A DNA stretch of 5,437 bases from Beijerinckiaceae bacterium. GTDB lineage: Bacteria; Pseudomonadota; Alphaproteobacteria; Rhizobiales; Beijerinckiaceae. Made by a program: the position numbers and the translations under genes. Shown in pieces: positions 1 to 5,428 of this stretch. The notes below the pieces were generated by a model. The model made no database searches and was not told the DNA's origin. It was given only the letters and a program-made list of their open reading frames with translations. The stretch spans positions 1-5,437 of the forward strand of contig JAKONB010000467.1 in NCBI GenBank assembly GCA_022702195.1, written 5' to 3'. The first letter of the stretch is position 1. Each line of letters opens with the position of its first letter.

Positions 1-1219
1 ACGGGTTGGCGATGAACTTTTCCGCCGTCAGCTCGGGCCGCTGCAGGTAGCCCCCGGCGATTCCGGGGCCGCCGATGAGCAATTCGCCCTGCTGGCCGGG
101 CTCCAGCAGGTCGAGAGCCTCGCCGGCCACGTAGACCGAATAATTCGGGATCGGGCCGCCGATGGTCACCGGCACGCCCGGGCGCATCTGCGCGGCGGTG
201 GCCACCACGGTGGCCTCGGTGGGGCCGTAGGTGTTGAACAGCTTGCGCGGCTCGGCCGCCCAGCGGGCGATCAGCGGCTCGGGCAGGGCCTCGCCGCCGA
301 GCAGGACGAGGCGCACGGTGGGCAGGTCCTGCGAGATCATCGCCAGCAGGGTCGGCACCGTGTCGAGCACCGTGACGCCGGCCTTCGTGAGCAGGCCCGG
401 CAGGGCCTCGACATCGCCCATCATCGCCGGGGAGGCGACGAACAGGGTCGCGCCCACCAGGTAGGGCACCCAGATCTCCTCCATGGAGAGATCGAAGGCC
501 ACCGAGGCGCCCTGGAACACGATGTCGTCGGGCCGCATCCCGTAGAGCGCGTTTCCGGAGCGCAGGAAGTGGCAGATGTTGGCGTGGCTGATGACGATGC
601 CCTTGGGCAGGCCGGTGGAGCCCGAGGTGTAGATCAGGTAGGCCGGGTGCCGCGGCGTCAGCCCCGCCGCGCGCGGATCGGGCATCGGCGCCCCGGCCGG
701 CGTCGCCGCCGCCAGGGCCTCGACGGTGAACGCCGGGGTGCCGGCGGGGGCCTCGGGGGCGAGGGCCGGCGAGACCAGGAGCGCCTTGGCATCCGCGTCG
801 GTGAGGCAGACCGCCACGCGGTCGGTGGGCGCCTCGGCGTCGAAGGGCAACCAGGCGGCCCCCGACAGGGTGATGCCGATCTGCGCGACGAGCAAGTCCG
901 GGCCGCGCGCCATCCAGAGGCCGACCACGTCGCCGGGGCCGATGCCCCGATGGGCGAGGCCGCGCGCGATGGCGCCGGCGGCGGCCAGCACCTGCCCGTA
1001 GGTGAGGATCGGATGGCGTCCGTCGGGGTCGGTCCGCGCCCCGTCGATCAGGGCGGGATGGTCGGGCCGCGCCGCCGCGCTGGCGGCGAAGATCTCGCCC
1101 AGCACCTCGTCGCGGATCAGGTCCGGACGGGCATCGCCGCGCAGGACCGCCTTGGTGAGGGCAGCGTTGGGCGGGCGCGTGTCCGCCTGGGGCCGGGTCG
1201 TCTCGGCGAGACTGCTCAT
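1..1219 (-). CDS. NRPS-type adenylation enzyme, Pls/PosA-like, 3' end outside window
   Basis: Adenylation domain that activates an amino acid with ATP as aminoacyl-AMP for loading onto a carrier protein. The 406 visible residues include core motif A3 (YTSGSTGLPKG, residues 197-207), A4 (FDLSMEEIW, 242-250), A5 (NTYGPTEATV, 329-338) and A6 (GELLIGGPGIAGGYLQRPE, 378-396). The frame runs off the left edge before A7, A8 and A10, so the carrier domain and everything after it are unseen. The N-terminal stretch LRGDARPDLIRDEVLGEIF (residues 26-44) and the FDLSMEEIW form of A4 are, as I recall the family, typical of Pls/PosA synthetases, which carry a C-terminal membrane region and make polycationic isopeptides. 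That assignment is inference. It could instead be another single-module synthetase. The ATG at 1219 has GGAG six bases upstream (1226-1229). The nearest upstream gene, the phosphatase, ends about 200 bases earlier, so this gene probably has its own promoter. Confidence 0.88.
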   Translation of the reverse strand, partial: MSSLAETTRPQADTRPPNAALTKAVLRGDARPDLIRDEVLGEIFAASAAARPDHPALIDGARTDPDGRHPILTYGQVLAAAGAIARGLAHRGIGPGDVVGLWMARGPDLLVAQIGITLSGAAWLPFDAEAPTDRVAVCLTDADAKALLVSPALAPEAPAGTPAFTVEALAAATPAGAPMPDPRAAGLTPRHPAYLIYTSGSTGLPKGIVISHANICHFLRSGNALYGMRPDDIVFQGASVAFDLSMEEIWVPYLVGATLFVASPAMMGDVEALPGLLTKAGVTVLDTVPTLLAMISQDLPTVRLVLLGGEALPEPLIARWAAEPRKLFNTYGPTEATVVATAAQMRPGVPVTIGGPIPNYSVYVAGEALDLLEPGQQGELLIGGPGIAGGYLQRPELTAEKFIANP

Positions 1220-1234
1220 CCACTGCTCCGCTGC

Positions 1235-1261
1235 CGATCCCGCGCGGCACGGGCGGGATCG
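1235..1261 (-). promoter_or_regulatory. Hairpin in the leader of the adenylation gene
   Basis: A perfect 9-bp inverted repeat (plus strand CGATCCCGC at 1235-1243, GCGGGATCG at 1253-1261) encloses a 9-base loop. On the minus-strand transcript the stem ends five bases before the GGAG ribosome binding site of the adenylation gene. No T-tract follows on either strand, so it does not look like an intrinsic terminator. It could affect translation or mRNA stability, or be a protein binding site. A role is inference, and GC-rich DNA produces such stems by chance more often than balanced DNA. Confidence 0.4.
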
Positions 1262-1417
1262 TCCTGACTGTCCGGGAGGTCAAAGGCACCCGGAACGCGC
1301 CGAAAACGCGGCGGTCCCGGCATCTTGGGGGCGTCTAGCACGTTTGCCGGCGTGGCTTGAACCGGCGTTGAACGGAGAAACGCGGATGGCCGCCCCTGGC
1401 TCCCCGGCCGGTGCGGA

Positions 1418-2005
1418 TCAGGCCCAGCGCCAGCCGTGCGGTTCCAGCACGAGGACGCTGCCCTGGCGGATGCCGAGGCGCGGGGCCTCGCGGCTGCTGA
1501 GATGGCCGAGGATGACGAGGATCGCCCGGGCGACGCCGCCATGGGCGACGATCACCGTCGGCCGCGTGAGGGCGGCGATGGCCGGGGCGACCCGCTCGGC
1601 CAGCATCGCGTAGCTCTCGCCCCCGGGGCCGGGCGATTGGTGGCCCCAGCGGTTCCGGTCGCGGGCGGCGGCGCGGGCGCCGTCCCATCGGCGGATCTCG
1701 GCCCAGGTCGAGCCCTCCCAGGCCCCGAAGCTGATCTCCATCAGGCGCGGATCGACCCGGTAGCCCTGCGCGCCGAGCCCAAGCCCGTCCCGCATCACCT
1801 CCATGGTGCGGCGGGTGCGCAGCAGGGGGCTCGCCACGAAATCGAAGTGCGGCAGATCGGGACCGGCGGCCGCCGCCAGCCGTTCGGCCAAAGCCCCGGC
1901 CTGGCGGAGGCCCTCGGCATTGAGGGCGATGTCGCGCTGGCCCTGGAGACGCCCCTCGGCGTTCCAATCGGTCTGGCCATGCCGGACGAAATAGATGGTT
2001 GTCAC
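1418..2005 (-). CDS. Histidine phosphatase family protein (phosphoglycerate mutase-like)
   Basis: Cytoplasmic phosphatase or mutase of the histidine phosphatase (branch 1) superfamily, 195 aa with the start chosen here. Visible catalytic features: the RHG motif at residues 8-10, with His9 as the phosphoacceptor in FVRHGQTDWN; the SPLLRTRRT block at 59-67, with Arg63 as the second phosphate-pocket Arg; LMEISFGAWEG at 88-98, with Glu90 as likely proton donor; and AHGG at 153-156, with His154. All key residues are present, so it should be active. The substrate cannot be told from sequence; relatives act on phosphosugars, alpha-ribazole phosphate and others. I prefer the GTG at 2005, which places the fold directly at MTTIYFVRHG and has GAGG eight bases upstream. 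The in-frame GTG at 2062 would add 19 residues but has no well-spaced ribosome binding site. It is divergent from the PPK2 gene. Confidence 0.9.
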   Translation of the reverse strand: MTTIYFVRHGQTDWNAEGRLQGQRDIALNAEGLRQAGALAERLAAAAGPDLPHFDFVASPLLRTRRTMEVMRDGLGLGAQGYRVDPRLMEISFGAWEGSTWAEIRRWDGARAAARDRNRWGHQSPGPGGESYAMLAERVAPAIAALTRPTVIVAHGGVARAILVILGHLSSREAPRLGIRQGSVLVLEPHGWRWA

Positions 2006-2130
2006 CGGTTCAGCCTCGGCCCATGCCCGGAACGGCGCCGTTGGGGGATCGTTGTCGCACACACCTTCACCGCCCGGGCTCCCGTCGTGATCCGGTGGGC
2101 TTTTCTTACCCTTAACCGACGAGACGCGTC
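2006..2130. promoter_or_regulatory. Divergent intergenic region, phosphatase / PPK2
   Basis: These 125 bases separate two divergent starts, so promoters for both genes should lie here or just inside the phosphatase start. The stretch around 2100-2116 (CTTTTCTTACCCTTAACC and neighbours) is AT-richer than its surroundings and would suit a -10 region or transcription start for the plus-strand gene. I could not find a convincing -35/-10 pair on either strand. The plus-strand start at 2131 has only a weak GAG seven bases upstream (2121-2123). Confidence 0.35.
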
Positions 2131-3138
2131 ATGTCGCATCAGCACGGCAAGCATCGCCGGAAAGGGACCGGATCGGGCCGGCCCGCCCCCGGCCGCCGCG
2201 AGGAGAGCAAGACGCCGGCCAGTCCGCCGCCCGCCGGCGATCGTCCGCCCTCCTCCGCTCTGTGGGCGGGCGAGGCCGAGCGCATCGCCGAGGCGGCGCC
2301 GGGCCTGGTGGGGGTGGCGGCGCGCGCGCCGGCCGCCCCCGGCATCGCCACGGTGCGGCCGGGCTGGACCTGCGACCTCTCGTCCATCGATCCGGATGCC
2401 GATGGCGGCCTCGACAAGGACGAGGCCAAGGCGGCTCTGCTCGTCGAACGGGAGCGGATCAAGATCCTGCAGGAGCGGCTCTACGCCGAGCACCAGCGCA
2501 GCCTGCTGGTGGTGTTCCAGGCCATCGACACCGGCGGCAAGGACGGCACGATCCGCAGCGTGTTCGAAGGGGTGAACCCGCAAGGGTGCCGGGTGTGGTC
2601 GTTCAAGGTGCCGAGTTCGGAGGAGCGCGACCACGATTTCCTGTGGCGCTACCACGCCAAGGCCCCGGCCCGCGGCATGATCACCGTGTTCAACCGCAGC
2701 CATTACGAGGACGTGCTGGTGGTGCGGGTGAAGGACCTCGTGCCCGACACGGTATGGCGGGCGCGCTACGGGCTGATCAACGATTTCGAGCGGATGCTCA
2801 CCCTGTCGGGCACCGTGGTGCTCAAGTTCTTCCTGCACATCTCCAGGAACGAGCAGAAGAAGCGGCTGGAAGCCCGCATCGCGGATCCCGAGAAGCACTG
2901 GAAGTTCGACGCGGCCGACCTCGTCGAGCGCGAATCGTGGGACGCCTACCAGGCGGCCTTCACCGACGCCCTGACCCACTGCTCGACGCCGGAAGCGCCG
3001 TGGCACGTGGTGCCGGCCAACCGCAAATGGTTTCGCAACCTCGTCATCGCCCGCACCATCGCCGACACGCTGGCGGCCATGGACCCGCAATTCCCGGACG
3101 CGCAGCCGGGGATCGCGAAGCTCAAGGTGCCCGATTGA
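2131..3138 (+). CDS. ppk2: Polyphosphate:nucleotide phosphotransferase, PPK2 family
   Basis: Transfers phosphate between inorganic polyphosphate and nucleoside mono- or diphosphates in the cytoplasm, linking polyphosphate stores to nucleotide pools. The 335 aa protein has a Walker A-like loop (AIDTGGKDG, residues 131-139), then NPQGCRVWSFKVPS (149-162), the Walker B-like FNRSHYEDVLVVRV (187-200), and a basic lid region with RNEQKKRLEAR (239-249) and DPEKHWKF (252-259). From memory, the SHYED form (190-194), in place of the WYNR of class I/II enzymes, points to class III, which phosphorylates both AMP and ADP; this class is inferred. Residues 1-45 are low-complexity and rich in His, Lys, Arg and Pro, probably disordered. 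Residues 87-98 match an EF-hand loop pattern, probably by chance. The ATG has a weak ribosome binding site, but no later start is better. The gene looks monocistronic. Confidence 0.93.
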   Translation: MSHQHGKHRRKGTGSGRPAPGRREESKTPASPPPAGDRPPSSALWAGEAERIAEAAPGLVGVAARAPAAPGIATVRPGWTCDLSSIDPDADGGLDKDEAKAALLVERERIKILQERLYAEHQRSLLVVFQAIDTGGKDGTIRSVFEGVNPQGCRVWSFKVPSSEERDHDFLWRYHAKAPARGMITVFNRSHYEDVLVVRVKDLVPDTVWRARYGLINDFERMLTLSGTVVLKFFLHISRNEQKKRLEARIADPEKHWKFDAADLVERESWDAYQAAFTDALTHCSTPEAPWHVVPANRKWFRNLVIARTIADTLAAMDPQFPDAQPGIAKLKVPD

Positions 3139-3146
3139 CCCGAGGC

Positions 3147-3165
3147 GGCCGGGCGCGCCCCGGCC
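3147..3165 (+). terminator. GC-rich stem after PPK2, possible terminator
   Basis: Beginning eight bases after the PPK2 stop codon, GGCCGGG (3147-3153) pairs perfectly with CCCGGCC (3159-3165) around the 5-base loop CGCGC. The position suits transcription termination or protection of the mRNA 3' end. There is no run of T after it, so it is not a canonical intrinsic terminator, and it may be a chance product of the base composition. Confidence 0.35.
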
Positions 3166-3236
3166 TGCGTCCGGTCCTGTCGCCAATCGCACGGGACTGG
3201 CCGCAATCGACCTTGCCCCGGCCTCTCCATCGGCTT

Positions 3237-3258
3237 ATTGATTAGCATCCTAACTAAT
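3237..3258 (+). promoter_or_regulatory. Candidate MarR operator upstream of the ABM-MarR operon
   Basis: ATTGATTAG (3237-3245) and CTAACTAAT (3250-3258) form an inverted repeat with 7 of 9 positions matching around the spacer CATC; the inner TTAG/CTAA pairs are perfect. Only 6 of the 22 bases are G or C, in a window that is otherwise very GC-rich, so the site stands out. Size, symmetry and AT-richness are typical of operators bound by MarR dimers, and the second gene of the operon encodes a MarR protein. A weak TTGCCC at 3213-3218 could be a -35 element, which would place the -10 inside the palindrome. Autorepression is inference. Confidence 0.6.
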
Positions 3259-3262
3259 GGAG
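3259..3262 (+). promoter_or_regulatory. Ribosome binding site deciding the GTG start at 3269
   Basis: GGAG lies six bases before the GTG at 3269, an ideal spacing. It overlaps the ATG at 3257, which itself has no purine-rich sequence upstream. This favours the GTG as the true start of the monooxygenase gene. Confidence 0.6.
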
Positions 3263-3268
3263 TCGCCC

Positions 3269-3586
3269 GTGGCGGAGCCGCTGACCCTGTTCGCTCGGAT
3301 CACCCCGAAACCCGCCTATCTTGCCGCCGCCCGTCAGGCGGTGCTCGACATCCTGCCCACGACCCGCCGCGAACCGGGCTGCCGCGTGTTCAGGCTGTTC
3401 GACGACCCGAGCGGCGGTGGCAGCCTCTACCTCTTGGAGGTCTGGGACGACGAGGCGGCGCTCGCCGCGCATCATGCCCAGCCCTATACCCGGTCGGTGT
3501 TCGAGCGGTATCGGACCTGGCTGGCGGAGCCGGTGGCGCTCACCACCCTGCGGGAGATCGGGGCGCCCGCCGCATGTTCTTCCTGA
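3269..3586 (+). CDS. Antibiotic biosynthesis monooxygenase (ABM) domain protein
   Basis: Small cytoplasmic protein of the dimeric ferredoxin-like ABM fold (YgiN-like quinol monooxygenase relatives), 105 aa, a single domain of usual length. Visible family features are the opening beta strand LTLFARITPKP (residues 5-15), the REPGCRVFRLFDDP block (34-47) and LYLLEVWDDEAALAAHHAQP (53-72), with the E-x-W strand and helix-start His residues common in this family, and a closing strand near VALTTLREI. Members act on quinols or aromatic polyketide-like compounds without metal or flavin; others are heme-degrading or have no known activity, so the substrate is open. I prefer the GTG at 3269; the ATG at 3257 would add MESP but overlaps the likely operator. 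It is followed by and overlaps a marR-type gene, suggesting induction by the compound the enzyme handles. Confidence 0.85.
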   Translation: MAEPLTLFARITPKPAYLAAARQAVLDILPTTRREPGCRVFRLFDDPSGGGSLYLLEVWDDEAALAAHHAQPYTRSVFERYRTWLAEPVALTTLREIGAPAACSS

Positions 3587-4026
3587 AGGATCTTCCCACG
3601 CGGCAGATGCTGCAACGATACGGCGCCTGCTATCCGGGCATGAATACCGAGGCCGTCGCCGCGGCGCTGAACCTCCTGCGGCGCGGCAGTCTCCTGATGC
3701 GCGAGTTGGAGGCGTATTTCACCGCCCACGCACTCTCCCAGACTCGCTTCCTCGTGCTGATCGTGATCGATCGGGAGCCGGACCGGGAGGGTCTCCTGGC
3801 GAGCGAGATCGCCGACCGGCTCGACGTCTCCCGCCCGGTCGTGACCGACACGGTCAAGGCGTTGGCGGCCGCCGGCCTGCTCGACAGCGTTCCGGCCGTC
3901 GAGGATGGCCGGGCCAAGCGTATCACGCTGACGGCGCGCGGTCAGGCCGTCCTCGCCGACCTGCTCCCGGGCTATTTCGCGATCATCGGCGCCTTCATGG
4001 CGCGTACGGACGGGCCGGGGGCGTGA
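3574..4026 (+). CDS. MarR family transcriptional regulator
   Basis: One-component repressor expected to bind DNA as a homodimer and release it on binding a small, often phenolic or quinone-like, ligand. The 150 aa have the MarR layout: N-terminal dimerisation helices (about residues 1-50), then the winged helix-turn-helix with LLASEIADRLDVSRPVVTDT (74-93; recognition helix about 85-98) and the wing DGRAKRITLTARGQAVL (111-127), carrying the D-x-R-A and L-T-x-x-G signature residues, then a short C-terminal helix. The ATG at 3574 overlaps the end of the ABM gene by 13 bases, so the two are translated together. No ribosome binding site is well spaced before it; GGGAG at 3552-3556 is 17 bases away, so translational coupling is likely. 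The start is supported by the MFFLKDLPTRQML opening, which I recall from relatives. The likely target is the palindrome at 3237-3258. Confidence 0.9.
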   Translation: MFFLKDLPTRQMLQRYGACYPGMNTEAVAAALNLLRRGSLLMRELEAYFTAHALSQTRFLVLIVIDREPDREGLLASEIADRLDVSRPVVTDTVKALAAAGLLDSVPAVEDGRAKRITLTARGQAVLADLLPGYFAIIGAFMARTDGPGA

Positions 4027-4081
4027 TCCGGTCCGAGCTCCCCTCAAGCTGAGCCCGTCCAGGGCGCATCGCGGGGGCGAA

Positions 4082-4615
4082 TCACCCCTTGGCGACGATC
4101 ACCAGCACCGCCGCGCGGGCGCCCTCGGAGCGGCGCAGCCGGTGCGGCAGGCCGCCATCGTAGGTGGCGCAATCGCCCGCCTGCAGCGCGAAGCGGCGGT
4201 CGGCCACCATCAGCTCCACCGCGCCGTCCAGGACGTAGAGGGTTTCCTGGCCGTCATGGCTCGGCCGGTCCGCCGCGCGGAAAGCTTCGCCCGGCTCGAT
4301 CCGGTACAAGGCCGCCGCGCGTCCGGCCTCGGCCGGCAGCAGGGCCTGGATCGCGTAATCCGCTTCGCGGATCACGGCGCCGTCCGGCCTGCGCACGACC
4401 ACGACATCCGAGGCCGCGACCGTCTCGCCGAACAATTCGGCCATCTCGGCCTGAAGAATTCGGGCGATCGCCTCCAGGGTCGCCAGCGACGGCGCCTTCT
4501 CGCCGCGCTCGATGCGCGACAGGTGCCCCTTGTGGATGCCGGCACCGGTGGCCAGGGCCTCGAGGGTCAGGTGGCGGCGGCGGCGAAGGGCGCGGATGCG
4601 CTGGGCGACGGACAT
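4082..4615 (-). CDS. XRE family regulator with C-terminal cupin domain
   Basis: Cytoplasmic transcription regulator of 177 aa. Residues 1-65 are an XRE-type helix-turn-helix: the opening MSVAQRIRALRRRRHLTLEALA, then IHKGHLSRIERGEKAPSLATLEAIARIL (27-54), including the LSRIERGE recognition segment. Residues about 105-177 are a small cupin barrel with SHDGQETLYVLDG (119-131) and GDCATYDGGLPHRL (147-160); His120, Glu124 and His158 sit where cupins bind metal or ligand. Relatives such as SutR/PuuR-type proteins sense small metabolites, but the ligand here is unknown. I chose the ATG at 4615, which begins directly at the domain. A TTG at 4651 would add 12 residues without a ribosome binding site; the ATG lacks a clear one too. 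Convergent with marR, ending 55 bases from it, and divergent from the MOSC gene, its most likely target besides itself. Confidence 0.9.
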   Translation of the reverse strand: MSVAQRIRALRRRRHLTLEALATGAGIHKGHLSRIERGEKAPSLATLEAIARILQAEMAELFGETVAASDVVVVRRPDGAVIREADYAIQALLPAEAGRAAALYRIEPGEAFRAADRPSHDGQETLYVLDGAVELMVADRRFALQAGDCATYDGGLPHRLRRSEGARAAVLVIVAKG

Positions 4616-4617
4616 GG

Positions 4618-4629
4618 GTTCAACTGAAC
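4618..4629. promoter_or_regulatory. Palindrome adjoining the XRE-cupin start
   Basis: GTTCA (4618-4622) and TGAAC (4625-4629) are perfect inverted arms around AC. The site ends two bases before the start codon of the XRE-cupin gene on the minus strand, so a bound protein would block its own expression. XRE dimers commonly bind short palindromes of this size. The role is inferred from position only. Confidence 0.35.
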
Positions 4630-4669
4630 GACATCCCGCCCCGACGGACAACCTGATTCCCGGGAGGCG

Positions 4670-4723
4670 ATGGGTTTCTCCATGGACAACGTGTTGTCTG
4701 CCGCGTTAGGAGAGCGCGTCTGA
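4670..4723 (+). other. Possible 17-codon leader ORF before the MOSC gene
   Basis: ATG at 4670 opens a 17-codon frame, MGFSMDNVLSAALGERV, ending with TGA at 4721-4723. GGGAGG (4662-4667) precedes it by only two bases, closer than usual for the first ATG; the second in-frame ATG at 4682 is 14 bases away. The frame is the same as that of the MOSC gene, whose ATG follows 18 bases after the first base of the stop. The ALGERV end recalls the start of XRE-type regulators, but 17 residues are too few to claim homology. It may be untranslated leader. The palindrome at 4685-4698 lies inside it. Confidence 0.2.
4685..4698. promoter_or_regulatory. Perfect palindrome in the XRE/MOSC control region
   Basis: GACAAC (4685-4690) and GTTGTC (4693-4698) are perfect 6-base inverted arms around GT. 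The half-site GGACAAC occurs again at 4646-4652 as a direct repeat 38 bases away. Lying midway between divergent XRE-cupin and MOSC genes, it is the best candidate operator for the XRE-cupin protein controlling the MOSC gene. Binding is inferred. Confidence 0.45.
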
Positions 4724-4738
4724 AGCCGGGTGATCGCC

Positions 4739-5428
4739 ATGGATCTGCGCATCGAGGCCGTCCTGACCGGACGTGTCCAGCCACTCGGGCCGAAGCGGGC
4801 GCCGAGCGGCATCGACAAGCAGCCGGTCGCCGGGCCGGTGACGATCGGCCCCGCGGGGCTCGCGGGGGACGAGCAGGGCGACCGGATTCATCACGGCGGC
4901 CCGGACAAGGCCGTGCATCATTACCCGCTCGACCACGCGCCGTCCTGGCGGGCCGACCTGCCGGCCCTGCCCGATCTGCTGGAGCGGCCCGGCGCCTTCG
5001 GCGAGAACATCGCGACGCGCGGCCTGACCGAGACCGGGATCTGCGTCGGCGACCTGTGGCGGGCGGGGAGCGCCCTGCTCCAGGTCAGCCAGGCCCGCCA
5101 GCCGTGCTGGAAGCTCAATGCCCGCTTCGGCGTGCCCGACATGGCGCGGCGCGTGCAGGCGAGCGGGCGCACCGGCTGGTATTATCGGGTGGTGGAGACC
5201 GGGCGGGTGGCGGCGGGCGACCCGATGCGGCTGGTGGAGCGGCCGCATCCGGACTGGCCGCTGGCGCGGCTGCTGCGGGTCTTCTACGTGGACCGGCTCG
5301 ACCGCGCGGCCCTGGCCGAGATCGCCGCCCTGGCGCCGCTCTCGGAATCCTGGCGCACCCTGGCGGCGCGGCGCCTCGACAGGGTGGCCGTCGAGGATTG
5401 GTCGCGCCGGCTCCAAGGCGAGGGATGA
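4739..5428 (+). CDS. MOSC domain-containing protein, YiiM-like
   Basis: MOSC (molybdenum cofactor sulfurase C-terminal) protein of 229 aa, a usual length for the YiiM group, which is linked to molybdenum-cofactor-dependent reduction of N-hydroxylated compounds such as 6-hydroxylaminopurine. Visible features are LAGDEQGDRIHHGGPDKAV (residues 41-59), GAFGENI (85-91), and RQPCWKL (120-126), whose Cys123 is the conserved MOSC cysteine thought to contact sulfur or the cofactor. RTGWYYRVVETGRVAAGDP (144-162) closes the beta barrel, and a C-terminal helical segment (about 165-222) fits the YiiM 3-alpha domain. No signal peptide or membrane segment is seen. I chose the ATG at 4739; an in-frame GTG at 4730 would add three residues. 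Ribosome binding sites are weak for both, and AGGAG at 4708-4712 is too far. It is divergent from the XRE-cupin regulator. The physiological substrate is unknown. Confidence 0.9.
   Translation: MDLRIEAVLTGRVQPLGPKRAPSGIDKQPVAGPVTIGPAGLAGDEQGDRIHHGGPDKAVHHYPLDHAPSWRADLPALPDLLERPGAFGENIATRGLTETGICVGDLWRAGSALLQVSQARQPCWKLNARFGVPDMARRVQASGRTGWYYRVVETGRVAAGDPMRLVERPHPDWPLARLLRVFYVDRLDRAALAEIAALAPLSESWRTLAARRLDRVAVEDWSRRLQGEG

Noticed and set aside
1404..1411. CCGGCCGG palindrome just downstream of the phosphatase stop
   Set aside because: Short G/C-only palindromes are expected by chance in this composition; there is no loop or T-tract.
569..1613. Plus-strand open frames opposite the adenylation gene and the following gap
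   Set aside because: The minus strand encodes an uninterrupted adenylation domain with motifs A3 to A6 in order; the plus-strand frames are Arg/Gly-rich shadows.
1436..2575. 379-codon open frame on the plus strand spanning the phosphatase and the start of PPK2
   Set aside because: It runs antisense to a histidine phosphatase with complete motifs and then out of frame through PPK2; it has low-complexity composition and no domain.
2002..3192. 396-codon open frame on the minus strand opposite the PPK2 gene
   Set aside because: It mirrors the real PPK2 frame, has no recognisable domain and is rich in His, Arg and Gly in the way antisense frames of GC-rich genes are.
3238..3573. 112-codon N-terminal extension of the MarR frame
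   Set aside because: It overlaps the ABM gene in another frame, has no homology-like features and would give an unusually long MarR protein; the domain begins at MFFLKDLP at 3574.
4027..4081. Possible shared terminator between the convergent MarR and XRE-cupin genes
   Set aside because: Only a 4-base AGCT repeat with a short spacer is visible, and no T-tract on either strand; not enough to call a terminator.
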